A DNA stretch of 60,067 bases from Acidobacteriota bacterium (GTDB taxonomy: Bacteria; Acidobacteriota; Blastocatellia; Pyrinomonadales; Pyrinomonadaceae): positions 1 through 60,067 of the forward strand of contig QHXQ01000040.1 of assembly GCA_003223935.1 (NCBI GenBank), in the 5' to 3' direction. Below the pieces are notes generated by a model, which was not told the origin of the DNA, ran no database searches, and was given only the letters and a program-made list of their open reading frames with translations. Shown one piece after another: positions 1 to 7,732 of this stretch. The first letter of the stretch is position 1; the number at the start of each line of letters is the position of its first letter. The position numbers and the translations under genes are program-made.

Positions 1-2
1 GC

Positions 3-296
3 GGCACGTTCGGGCGCGTGCTGGCGGCGCTCGCCTTCTTCTTCGTGCTTAACTACAGCGTCGCGTTTCTGTCTGTGTTCATCTTCAGACGCCGCGAGCC
101 TGATGCGCCGCGCCCGTATCGCGCGTGGGGTTATCCGTGGACGACCGGCGCGGCGCTCTTGGGTTCAATCGCTTTTCTCATCGGCGCGATCATGAGCGAC
201 ACCCGGAACAGTGTGTACGCGCTCGCGCTGTTGGCTGTAAGCTATCCCGCGTTCTTGCTGCTCAAGTTGCGCAGAAGAACAAACGATGAACGATGA
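3..296 (+). CDS. APC-family amino acid permease, C-terminal fragment
   Basis: Only the last ~97 codons lie in the window; the reading frame is open from base 3 and the start is upstream. The visible part has two or three hydrophobic helices. A basic, proline-containing loop (FRRREPDAPRPYRAWGYP) between them is characteristic of the end of APC-superfamily amino acid permeases, which carry amino acids across the inner membrane in exchange with or together with ions. It ends in a basic tail (LKLRRRTNDER). The stop overlaps the start of the next gene (ATGA at 293-296), so the two are probably translationally coupled. The substrate cannot be read from this fragment. Confidence 0.8.
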   Translation, partial: GTFGRVLAALAFFFVLNYSVAFLSVFIFRRREPDAPRPYRAWGYPWTTGAALLGSIAFLIGAIMSDTRNSVYALALLAVSYPAFLLLKLRRRTNDER

Positions 297-1069
297 GCGA
301 ATACCAACACATACATTTCTCCATCGAGGATCGCGTTGCGCGGATTGCGCTCGCGCGCCCGCCTTTGAATGTGCTGAACATTGCGATGATGCGCGAGGTG
401 GGCGCGGCGCTTGACGAATGTGCGCGGGCGCGTGATGCAGTAGCAGTCGTGTTTGAGGCGGCGCAGGACATACGCGCTTTCAGCGCGGGGGTGGCGGTTG
501 AGGAGCACGTCGCGGAGACGATCTATCAGATGCTCCAATCGTTCCACGACATCTTTCGCGCGCTCGAAGATTTGGCGAAGCCGGTCGTGGCCGTTGTGGA
601 CGGCGCGGCTTTAGGCGGCGGCTGCGAGTTGGTGGCGGCGTGCGACATCGTGTTGGCGAGCGAGCGGTCGCGCTTTGGCCAACCGGAGATCAAGTTGGGC
701 GTGTTTCCGCCGATTGCGGCGTTGCTGTTGCCGCGCGTCATTGGCGAGCGGCGCGCGCGTGAGTTGATCCTAACCGGCGAATTGATCGATGCGCCCGAAG
801 CTCTGCGCTTAGGGCTAGTCAACTACGTCGTGCCACCCGCGCAGCTTGAACAGAAGACGCAAGAAGTTTTGAATCGTTTGCGCGAACTGTCCGCGCCTGC
901 GCTGGAGATGACAAGGCGCGCGCTCGACATGGGACGCGGTTGGTCGTTCAGAGAGGTGCTCGAACAGGTTGAGAATCTTTATTTGAATGAATTGATGAAG
1001 ACTGAGGACGCGCAAGAAGGCGTGCGCGCCTTTATGGAGAAGCGCAAGCCCGCGTGGCGGAATCGTTGA
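293..1069 (+). CDS. crotonase-family hydratase, resembling cyclohexa-1,5-diene-1-carbonyl-CoA hydratase
   Basis: A 258-residue crotonase-fold protein of normal length. The oxyanion-hole segment GAALGGGCEL and the segment FGQPEIKLG carry both glutamates used by classical enoyl-CoA hydratases (equivalent to rat E144 and E164). The text around FSAGVAVEEH, FPPIAALLLPR and the end KTEDAQEGVRAFMEKRKP resembles dienoyl-CoA hydratases (Dch) of benzoyl-CoA degradation more than fatty-acid enoyl-CoA hydratases; this is a family judgement from memory. The start is the ATG overlapping the permease stop, which suggests an operon. Other benzoyl-CoA genes lie 22 kb downstream. A generic enoyl-CoA hydratase role remains possible. 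Confidence 0.8.
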   Translation: MSEYQHIHFSIEDRVARIALARPPLNVLNIAMMREVGAALDECARARDAVAVVFEAAQDIRAFSAGVAVEEHVAETIYQMLQSFHDIFRALEDLAKPVVAVVDGAALGGGCELVAACDIVLASERSRFGQPEIKLGVFPPIAALLLPRVIGERRARELILTGELIDAPEALRLGLVNYVVPPAQLEQKTQEVLNRLRELSAPALEMTRRALDMGRGWSFREVLEQVENLYLNELMKTEDAQEGVRAFMEKRKPAWRNR

Positions 1070-1118
1070 GCGTGGGTTCGCGGCTGAGGTTGAATGTTGG
1101 GCAAGCGGTGTTTCAACC

Positions 1119-1246
1119 CAGAGGCCACAGAGGTCGCACAGAGGCCACAGAGAAAAAGATGGTCGCAAATTTCAAAGCTGAAAGTTCAAATCTCAAACCT
1201 GTGGTCGCGCTGCTCTGTGCGCTCTATGGTCGCTCTGTGGCCTCTG
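1119..1246. repeat. intergenic inverted repeat (arms built on CAGAGGCCACAGAG)
   Basis: The 14-base segment at 1119-1132 is the exact reverse complement of 1233-1246, and related copies follow (1139-1153 and around 1212-1226). The spacer is AT-richer and itself repetitive (TTCAAAG/GTTCAAA units). Spacing of units here is about 9-11 bases, not the clean 7 seen at other sites. It separates the crotonase gene from the metallopeptidase gene and argues against a peptidase start inside it. Confidence 0.65.
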
Positions 1247-1248
1247 CG

Positions 1249-2193
1249 TTGAGATCGATCATTCGTCGCAAAACAACGCTCGCGGCCATCTGCTTGTTCG
1301 CGCTCATCAGCGCCTGCCCACATACGAGCAACAGCCGCGCGCAGACGCCGATCCCAAGTCTGACGCCGACGCCGCAAGTCGCAACAACAGACGCGCCGGA
1401 TGATCCTTTGACGCACGCAGTCAACGCGGTCTGCACCGAGCGCGAGCAAGACCCGCAAGGGAGCGCGGCGATTGACGAGATGCAGGCGCGCCCATCTCTG
1501 CCATTGCTGCACGCGGACGTGTTGGCCGGCACGACGCGGGCCGAACGGCTGCTGCCGTTGGCTAAGACGCTTGCCACCAATGCGCTGCGCGCGCTTGCGC
1601 GTGAGCATCGCGTGTCGAAAGAGACTTTGCAGGCGGCGTTCGCGCGGCTCGCAGAGGTGCAGCGCGTCAAACCTGATGTGGAACTGCGCGACAACGCTTC
1701 GGTCTATTATCAAGACCCGCATACGATCCACTTTGGCACGCTCTTCCTCGCGGGCCTTCGCTCGGACGAAGGTATGATCAGCGTGCTCGCGCATGAGTTG
1801 ACGCACGTCGCAGACGGCCCCCGCTCGACGCTCGCCGTGCTGTTCCGGCGTGTCGCGCGCCAAGCTGGACGCACCACGCAGACGCGCATCGCCGGCCATC
1901 GCGCCGAAGAGTTGACTTGCGATCTGGTCGGCGCACTAGCGGCGCGCGCCTACATCGCGCGCACGCAGAGTGTCGAACCGCTTGCGCGCCGGGCCGCGCG
2001 CGCCGTCGAGCACAACTGCGTCACGCGCGACGTGACGGACACCGTACATCTTTCGCCGCGCCGCACCTTGCGCGCGCTGCTCGCGCTCAACCCGGCACTC
2101 GCGCGCGAGATTATGGGCGAGCAACAAGCGACCTTGCCACCGCCGCGACGTGTGCGCGGCCGTCGTGCCGCTGCACACGCGCCGCCTCGTTGA
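1249..2193 (+). CDS. M48-like zinc metallopeptidase, putative lipoprotein
   Basis: The frame contains HELTH (about residues 182-186 from the start used) and, about 35 residues later, the EExxxD-type third-ligand motif in AEELTCD. This is the arrangement of M48-type gluzincins. The N-terminus after the chosen start is basic, then hydrophobic, ending LISAC, a plausible lipobox, so the protein is probably exported and lipid-anchored. A proline/threonine linker and a histidine-free central region precede the catalytic part; the C-terminus is arginine/proline rich. The frame is open back to 1054, but that extension is encoded by an intergenic inverted repeat. I therefore prefer the TTG at 1249; ATG at 1159 is the alternative. 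No clear Shine-Dalgarno is seen. Confidence 0.65.
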   Translation: MRSIIRRKTTLAAICLFALISACPHTSNSRAQTPIPSLTPTPQVATTDAPDDPLTHAVNAVCTEREQDPQGSAAIDEMQARPSLPLLHADVLAGTTRAERLLPLAKTLATNALRALAREHRVSKETLQAAFARLAEVQRVKPDVELRDNASVYYQDPHTIHFGTLFLAGLRSDEGMISVLAHELTHVADGPRSTLAVLFRRVARQAGRTTQTRIAGHRAEELTCDLVGALAARAYIARTQSVEPLARRAARAVEHNCVTRDVTDTVHLSPRRTLRALLALNPALAREIMGEQQATLPPPRRVRGRRAAAHAPPR

Positions 2194-2271
2194 CAGCCCC
2201 GCGCGCGTCTCTCTATCATCGCAGCTTCAGACAACAAATCGAACATGATTCATCACAGCGAAACGATGAAC

Positions 2272-2328
2272 GATGAACGCGGAACGATGAATGAAAGACG
2301 GTTCATCGTTCATCGTTCCGCGTTCATC
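2272..2328. repeat. heptamer-repeat hairpin (GATGAAC type)
   Basis: 2272-2290 and 2310-2328 are perfect 19-base reverse complements. Further GATGAAC-like units extend the left arm to about 2262 and the right arm inward to 2302. Units recur every 7 bases. The right arm is translated as part of the following lipoprotein's signal peptide. Confidence 0.85.
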
Positions 2329-3483
2329 TTCTCTGTCTGTCTGCTGCTGAGTTTGAATGGTTGCCGGCAGATCAGTTCAAGGCTGAGCGTGCGCCCGCGC
2401 GCTTTGCGCGACGTGCCGGCGGCGCGGCTCGCGTTCCGGCTGGAGCCGGACATAAGCGAGGAGGTCTTGCCGCCGTCGCTGGTGAACGAAGTGCTGGACG
2501 AACCGCTCGCTTCTGTCAAACAGGACTTCGACACGCGGCGCAAAGACGAGGCGCTGCTGCGCACAGTGCCATCGCCCGACGGGCAGCGCGCGCTCGCGCT
2601 CTACGATCCCGGCGGGCTGCCTTCGGACGAGTTCAAGCTCGATCTCTACGCATCGGACGGACGCTTCCTGCGCAACCTGCTGCCGGAAAATCTGTCGGGC
2701 GCATTTTTGACGACCGCCGTGTGGTCGCCCGATGGTCAGTGGATCGCTTTCATCGGGCGCAAGACGGAGAAGCCGCAGCCGACGCCCACGCCGCCCGATG
2801 AACTAAACATGCCGACCGCGCCCGCACCCGGCGACAACACAAATGCCGCCGCGACGCCGACCGTGCAACCGCTCTTGCCCGCCGTGCCGATGTTCACGAC
2901 CGAGCAGGTCTATCTCTGCGACCGCGACGGCTTCAACCTGCGCCCGCTCACGACGCGCGAAGGGTTAGTCTATTTCTCGCTCGCGTGGGCCCCCGATGGA
3001 CACGCGCTCGCCGCGCTCGCCTGCACCGAAGCCGAACTCGCCGCGCGCATCAACGAGAACAAACTGCTTGCGGGTCGGCCCCGCTTGATTGATCGCAACG
3101 GGCAAGAGCGCCTGCTCGACGATCAACTGATGGACGCGCTGCCCGTCTGGTCGCCGGACGCAGCGAAGGTCGCCACCGCGAGCGACACGGACGTGCTGAT
3201 CTACGACGCGGTTGGCGAGCAACCGACTGGCGCGCGCCTCTCTTTGCATGATCAGTTGCTGACTGCTTCGACCGCTTACGACGCGCAGAGACTCTCGAAG
3301 GGTGGACAGGTAAGCGTCGTACCTCTGTCATTCAATCCAATCGTGCGCCTCGAATGGACGCAGCCCGAAACGCTGCTCGCCCAGACAGGATTTGTGCGCA
3401 TCTATCAGAACAACGAAGAGGTACATCGCTACCCGCGTTGGCACGTCCTGCATCTCAGCCCGCAGGCCGTCGTACTAAAGTAA
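2287..3483 (+). CDS. beta-propeller lipoprotein (TolB/PD40-like)
   Basis: About 398 residues from the ATG at 2287. The N-terminus has a basic/hydrophobic signal ending LSLNGC, a good lipobox, so the mature protein should be lipid-anchored. Repeated segments of the type VPSPDGQRALAL, VWSPDGQWIAFIG, AWAPDGHALAAL and VWSPDAAKVAT are blades of a PD40/TolB-like beta-propeller. A proline/threonine/alanine-rich insert (about residues 165-215) interrupts it. The reading frame is open from 2245, but the first codons and part of the signal peptide (FIVHRSAFIF) are translated from a heptamer hairpin, so the exact start is uncertain. Function unknown; such propellers usually bind partners at the envelope. 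Confidence 0.7.
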   Translation: MNERRFIVHRSAFIFSVCLLLSLNGCRQISSRLSVRPRALRDVPAARLAFRLEPDISEEVLPPSLVNEVLDEPLASVKQDFDTRRKDEALLRTVPSPDGQRALALYDPGGLPSDEFKLDLYASDGRFLRNLLPENLSGAFLTTAVWSPDGQWIAFIGRKTEKPQPTPTPPDELNMPTAPAPGDNTNAAATPTVQPLLPAVPMFTTEQVYLCDRDGFNLRPLTTREGLVYFSLAWAPDGHALAALACTEAELAARINENKLLAGRPRLIDRNGQERLLDDQLMDALPVWSPDAAKVATASDTDVLIYDAVGEQPTGARLSLHDQLLTASTAYDAQRLSKGGQVSVVPLSFNPIVRLEWTQPETLLAQTGFVRIYQNNEEVHRYPRWHVLHLSPQAVVLK

Positions 3484-3540
3484 GCGGTAAGCAATCAATA
3501 CGAGTTGCTTTAACTGCTCACTGTCAGAAGGAGTGAACCG

Positions 3541-4072
3541 ATGATCTATAACAGCGTGACCGACATCTGCGCCGCTAATGACGATGTGCGTCGTCGGATC
3601 GTCGAGCAGGTTGCGAGCCTGAATGAAGCGCAGCAGAGTTTTCATCCATCTGAGGGTGCGTGGTCTGTCGCCGAGATCGTCGAGCACTTGGCGATCATCG
3701 AGGGCAACATGGTGCGGCTTGTGAGCAAGCTGCTCGGCAAGGTCGAGAGCGAAGCCGGCGCTGGCAGCACAGAGCCGCGCCCGATGCCGCCCTTCTCGCT
3801 TGACGACTATGAGGCGCAGATACGCGAGCAGAAACTCGTCGCGCCCGAAGCGATTCGGCCCCAAGGGGCGGCGCTCAACGATTCACTGGCGCGACTCGCC
3901 GCGTCGCGCGCCGCGCTCAACGAGCTGCGCCCGCGCATCGAAACTGTGGATGGCGCACTCGCCACCTACCCGCATCCCTTCTTCGGCCCGCTCAACCTCT
4001 ACCAATGGCTCGCCTTCATCGGCATGCACGAAGCGCGCCATTTATGCCAGATCGAAGGACTGGTGGAAACTA

Positions 4073-4086
<14 letters not shown>
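3541..4086 (+). CDS. DinB-like four-helix protein
   Basis: A 181-residue protein of DinB/YfiT-like build. It opens with helices carrying the typical phrase WSVAEIVEHLAIIE and ends with WLAFIGMHEARHLCQIE. The histidines in EHL and HEARH are in the places where this family binds a divalent metal. Members include thiol-dependent transferases and damage-inducible proteins; the specific reaction cannot be assigned. A strong ribosome-binding site (AGAAGGAG, about 3524-3531) precedes the ATG. The last codons (TMNAE) are already inside the downstream heptamer hairpin. Confidence 0.85.
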
Positions 4087-4147
<61 letters not shown>

Positions 4148-4167
4148 TCTAATAGTCTTTACTCTTG

Positions 4168-4196
4168 TTGCGACTCGTGCTGCGCGCCCTTATAAT
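4168..4196 (+). promoter_or_regulatory. sigma-70-type promoter of the intron-containing tRNA
   Basis: TTGCGA at 4168-4173, a 17-base spacer, and a consensus TATAAT at 4191-4196. Transcription would start near 4203, about 20 bases before the tRNA. Confidence 0.75.
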
Positions 4197-4254
4197 TTCC
4201 TCCGCACATCGTTCATTTCACGCCCCTGTAGCTCAATGGTTAGAGCAGCAGACT

Positions 4255-4902
4255 CAGTTCTTTGAAAGGTCTAAGTGGAAAAATCAGGATTATGAATCTC
4301 TGCGTGACAGTTCAGGCAAAGCAGCAGACACTTCTGAGCCTCGGCCGTGAGCGCTGGCCAAGAGGTGTTTGAGCATTTTCTGATGTCAATGGGAAAGGGT
4401 TTGATCGCAGGATCAAGGTGGTGAAAAGCTAATGCGGTCTGATTGCGGTTGTAACCGCATCGCTTGCAACAGCCGCCTTTCTCTTGAATCAGTAATTGCC
4501 TCCGCTGCCGGCCACGCTGTTGCTGAGTGACATAGTTCTGATGCTTGTTGTTCGTGCAAGCATTCTTACATCGGCGCGAGCAGAATTTTGTTTGCCGCCC
4601 GGTCAGTTTTGCTTGGCAAACGAGACAAGCATTTTCCATAAGACCTCCAAAGTCGGGTTGCAAGCGTATCACATGCAACTCTAGGGCAGCGCCGAGTTGT
4701 CTCAGGTGCGCTTGTAGAATCTGTCAAATTCGGGGAAGCCTGCGACGTGAAAGCGTTATGGTAATCCCGAGCCAAGCCCTGCTCGTGCAAGCAGGGAAGG
4801 TGTAGAGACTTAATGGCAGACGCTTAAGGCGAAGAGAAAGTCCAGACCACAAATTCTGTCTTGCGCCAGCAAGCAGAGCGCGACGAAAGTCGTAGTGGCA
4901 GG
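4255..4902 (+). mobile_element. group I (IC3-like) self-splicing intron in the tRNA anticodon loop
   Basis: A 648-base intron. P1 is formed by exon AGACT (4250-4254) with guide GGTCT (4268-4272), giving the required U-G pair at the 5' splice site. P3 is 4720-4725 with 4815-4820, P4 is 4730-4734 with 4766-4770, and the P6a hairpin is 4777-4782 with 4791-4796. P7 (the guanosine-binding site) is 4807-4810 with 4839-4842. A GAAA-capped P9 hairpin spans 4881-4892, and the terminal omega-G is 4902. The blocks GTCAAATTCGG, GAGCCAAGC, GGTGTAGAGACT and AAAGTCC match, from memory, the core of the Azoarcus tRNA intron. An HNH endonuclease gene sits antisense between P1 and P3. I could not see a convincing P10. 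Confidence 0.93.
4271..4639 (-). CDS. intron-encoded HNH homing endonuclease
   Basis: About 122 residues from the ATG at 4639, chosen because a strong GGAGG (4644-4648 on the plus strand as CCTCC) lies four bases upstream; a TTG at 4678 would add 13 residues. An N-terminal zinc-ribbon-like part has CLVC and, further on, FCSRRCKNAC. The C-terminal HNH domain shows CKRCGY, ALAFHHLDP and LLCLNCHAEIH, giving the histidine pair and two CxxC-type zinc pairs of homing HNH nucleases. It should cut intron-less alleles of the same tRNA gene and spread the intron. It is unusual in being antisense to the intron, and its stop codon (4271-4273) overlaps the splicing guide sequence. Confidence 0.92.
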   Translation of the reverse strand: MENACLVCQAKLTGRQTKFCSRRCKNACTNNKHQNYVTQQQRGRQRRQLLIQEKGGCCKRCGYNRNQTALAFHHLDPAIKPFPIDIRKCSNTSWPALTAEAQKCLLLCLNCHAEIHNPDFST

Positions 4903-4967
4903 CATAATCTGTTGGTTCGAGGTTCGAGTCCTCGCGGGGGCATCAATAAAATCATAACAACGCGGAT

Positions 4968-5005
4968 GTGAAGGGGCGGCCACGAAGGCCGCCCCTTCAC
5001 AATTT
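4968..5005 (+). terminator. rho-independent terminator after the tRNA
   Basis: A perfect 14-bp GC-rich stem (4968-4981 with 4987-5000), five-base loop ACGAA, followed by AATTTTAT. It closes the tRNA transcript before the STAND gene. Confidence 0.85.
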
Positions 5006-5119
5006 TATGTGGCGTTCGCGCTAGCTGGTAAAGAAGGACTAAAGCTTAGTGGAATTGCGGGGCGGGCGGTATGATACGACTCAACTAGCGCCGCCAAAGA
5101 TACGGGCGCGAGGTTGCCG

Positions 5120-7714
5120 ATGAAGAGATTACGAATCTTTGCCGCGTCGCCGTCGGACGTGGCGGCCGAGCGGGCTAAAGTTGAGACGGTCGCGGCGATG
5201 CTCAAGCCTTTGGCCGAGCATCTCGGCATCGTGCTCGAAGTCGTTGATTGGCGCGCGGTCGTGCCGGACATGGGCCGCCCGCAGCAAGTCATCTTCGATC
5301 AACTCAAGCCTACATCATGGGATGTGTTCATCGGCATTCTGTGGCATCGCTTCGGCACGCCGCCCGCCGCGCAAGACCAGCAGACGCAAAGAGAATATCT
5401 GGCCGGCACGGAAGAGGAGATCAAGACTGCGTATAGTTTGTGGCAGCAACATGGCAAGCCACGCATCATGATCTATCGCTGCACGCGCCCTGTGCCGCTC
5501 GACGTGCTCGATCCTGATCAATACAAGCGCGTCAAAGATTTCTTCGCGCAGTTTGAAGCGGTTGCGGGCGCGCATCCGGGTCTGATTCAGACGTTCGATA
5601 CAACTGAATCGTTCGAGCGCCTGCTGATCGACAATTTGCAAAAGCTCTTGATTGGATACGGCGAAGAGATCAGCGGCAAGCCCATTGCGCCTGAGGTCGT
5701 ACAGGAATACGCGCCCAAGATTCCTGATAACTTGCCGCGCCGTGCGCCATTCTTCGGGCGCGATAAAGAGATGGGCGTTGTGATGCGCGCGCTCAGTCCT
5801 GAAGATCGGACGTGGGGCGTGCTCTTGGACGGCATCGGCGGCATCGGCAAAAGCGCGCTCGCGGTCGAAGCGGCGTATCGCTGCAAAGAGAGCGGACAGT
5901 TTGCAGCGTTCATCTTCGTCAGCGCCAAACAGAACATACTTGAGCCGGAGCGCATACGCGAGTTGAAGCCCGCCGCGCGCACGCTCGACGAATTCTTGAA
6001 CGAGTCGGCGCGCGTGCTCGACCGGACGGACATCGCCAAGCTCGCGGGCGACGACAAACGCCGCGCCCTGCTCGATGCGTTGCGCGAACTGCGTGCCCTG
6101 CTCATCTACGACAACCTCGAAACATTATCCAAAGACGAGCAAGAGGCGCTGGCCGATTTCCTGCGCGAACTGCCGCCGGGCTGCAAGGCGATCATCACGA
6201 GCCGGCGACGCGGCGGCGAAGGCGCGGTTTGGTGGCGGCTGGAAAAACTCGATTGGGAAGCCGCCCGCGCCATCATCGAAAGCGAAATGGCCCGCGACGA
6301 GAAGTTGGCGCAGAAACTCCAACGCGCAGGCGCGGCGCGTTGGTCGGAACTTTACGACGAAACAAAAGGCTCGCCGCTCGCGCTCACGCACACACTCGGA
6401 CTGATGCGCGTCCGTGCGGCACTAACGTTCGACGGCGCGCTCGACTTGTTGCGCGGCAACCGCGATCCAGACCTACAACACTTCATCTTCCAAGAAGCGC
6501 GCCAAGAGTTGACCACGAATGATCAAACCGCGCTCCGTGCCCTCTCCTTCTTCATTCCATCCGCCACGTTCGAGGCATGGATGGAAGTTGCCGCACTATC
6601 CCGCAACGCACTTGAGACGACGATTGATCGCCTGAGCGCGCTCTCGTTGGTGGACGTGCTGGCAAACGAAGATCGCTACGCCCTGCATCCGCTCACGCGC
6701 AACTTCGTCCGCGACGAACTGCTGGCGGACGCGCAGATCGCACGCGCGACAGGAAGGCGCTTTGCCGAATATTGGATGACTTATGCACATCGATTTGGCA
6801 ACTGGGCTGAGGAGAGTTACAAGTTCTTCGACCGTCTCGAAGCCGAATGGATGAATCTCGACGCGTCGGCGGAATGGCTATGGCAGACGGCGGCGATACG
6901 GGATGGGGATGTTGGCGATAAAGATGCAGCGCGAAGGTTGGACGATTTGGCGAATGGGCTTAATCAATTTCTCTGGTTTAGCGGACACTGGGAGGAGAGG
7001 GTGCAGTTAAGTGCGCGAGCATATGAGGCGATGCGCGCGCTAAACGAATGGAGCCAAGCGGGCAGACGGGCATATGACGTGGCGTGGATACACTATCACC
7101 GCGCCAACACTAGCGAAGCTATGCGTTGGACAGACCGCTGCACCGAAGCATGGGCACAGGGCGGAAGCCGCTATGATCAGGCAATTAGCATCCGCATGTG
7201 CGGACTTCTAGCAGAGCAGCAAAAAGACTACGATGCTGCCGAACGGTTATTTCAGGATGTTTTGGTGACTTGGCGCAACTTGAAGGATGATCAAAAGATT
7301 GTGGCAGTGCTCAACGATTTGGGCGAACTGGAGCGCGGACGCAAGCAGTATGATAAGGCAGATCAGTATTACCGCGAAGCATTGGCGTTGGCAGAGAAGC
7401 AAAATCTTATAGAGTCGCAGGCAAATATCTCTGTAAGTATGGGCTTGCTCGCGCTTGGCCGCGAACATTGGACAGAGGCACGCGAGTGGCTTGAGAAATC
7501 ATTGCCGCTGGCGCGTGAAGTTGGCCGACAAGATTTAATTGCCGAAGACCTTCACGGACTTGCGCGCGTGCATGAGGCGGAAGGGCATCCTGATGATCTC
7601 GCGCTGCCACTTGCGCAAGAGGCGCTGACGATTTATGAGAAGTTGCGACACAGGGATATGGCGGAGACGCGAGCGTTAGTTGAAAGGCTAAAGAAGAAAG
7701 TCGGCAACGAGTAA
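5120..7714 (+). CDS. DUF4062-STAND ATPase with TPR repeats
   Basis: About 864 residues from ATG 5120 (GAGG at 5110-5113 is the ribosome-binding site). Residues 1-90 are a DUF4062 domain, recognised by the opening LRIFAASPSDVAAER and WDVFIGILWHRFG. An NB-ARC/STAND-type ATPase follows: P-loop GIGGIGKSALA near residue 240, Walker B LLIYDNLE near 330, and KAIITSRRR near 358. After a winged-helix-like part (about 480-560) come helical TPR repeats to the C-terminus (for example LNDLGELERGRKQYDKADQYY). No signal peptide, so cytoplasmic. STAND proteins act as ligand-triggered switches, often in phage defence or programmed death. The next gene, 18 bases on, encodes a CHAT protein. The trigger is not inferable. 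Confidence 0.88.
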   Translation: MKRLRIFAASPSDVAAERAKVETVAAMLKPLAEHLGIVLEVVDWRAVVPDMGRPQQVIFDQLKPTSWDVFIGILWHRFGTPPAAQDQQTQREYLAGTEEEIKTAYSLWQQHGKPRIMIYRCTRPVPLDVLDPDQYKRVKDFFAQFEAVAGAHPGLIQTFDTTESFERLLIDNLQKLLIGYGEEISGKPIAPEVVQEYAPKIPDNLPRRAPFFGRDKEMGVVMRALSPEDRTWGVLLDGIGGIGKSALAVEAAYRCKESGQFAAFIFVSAKQNILEPERIRELKPAARTLDEFLNESARVLDRTDIAKLAGDDKRRALLDALRELRALLIYDNLETLSKDEQEALADFLRELPPGCKAIITSRRRGGEGAVWWRLEKLDWEAARAIIESEMARDEKLAQKLQRAGAARWSELYDETKGSPLALTHTLGLMRVRAALTFDGALDLLRGNRDPDLQHFIFQEARQELTTNDQTALRALSFFIPSATFEAWMEVAALSRNALETTIDRLSALSLVDVLANEDRYALHPLTRNFVRDELLADAQIARATGRRFAEYWMTYAHRFGNWAEESYKFFDRLEAEWMNLDASAEWLWQTAAIRDGDVGDKDAARRLDDLANGLNQFLWFSGHWEERVQLSARAYEAMRALNEWSQAGRRAYDVAWIHYHRANTSEAMRWTDRCTEAWAQGGSRYDQAISIRMCGLLAEQQKDYDAAERLFQDVLVTWRNLKDDQKIVAVLNDLGELERGRKQYDKADQYYREALALAEKQNLIESQANISVSMGLLALGREHWTEAREWLEKSLPLAREVGRQDLIAEDLHGLARVHEAEGHPDDLALPLAQEALTIYEKLRHRDMAETRALVERLKKKVGNE

Positions 7715-7732
7715 CAACCGGAGAGGTTGGCC

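Larger units (their letters stand above)
4222..4942 (+). tRNA. tRNA with anticodon CAU (Ile2 or elongator Met), split by a group I intron
   Basis: Exon 1 is 4222-4254 and exon 2 is 4903-4942. Joined they give a 73-base tRNA with every arm intact. The acceptor stem GCCCCTG pairs with CGGGGGC, and the D arm is GCTC/GAGC. The anticodon stem is GCAGA/TCTGT around the loop CTCATAA, the T arm is CGAGG/CCTCG around TTCGAGT, and the discriminator is A. CCA is not encoded. The first pair is G-C and the anticodon stem lacks three G-C pairs, so it is not an initiator tRNA. Acceptor pairs C4-G69 and C5-G68 would fit a TilS-modified tRNA-Ile(CAU), but elongator Met is not excluded. The break lies between U33 and C34. 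It has its own promoter and a downstream terminator. Confidence 0.93.

Noticed and set aside
1054..1248. N-terminal extension of the M48-like gene overlapping the crotonase gene
   Set aside because: The extension is encoded by an intergenic inverted repeat, and a signal/lipobox sequence begins right after it.
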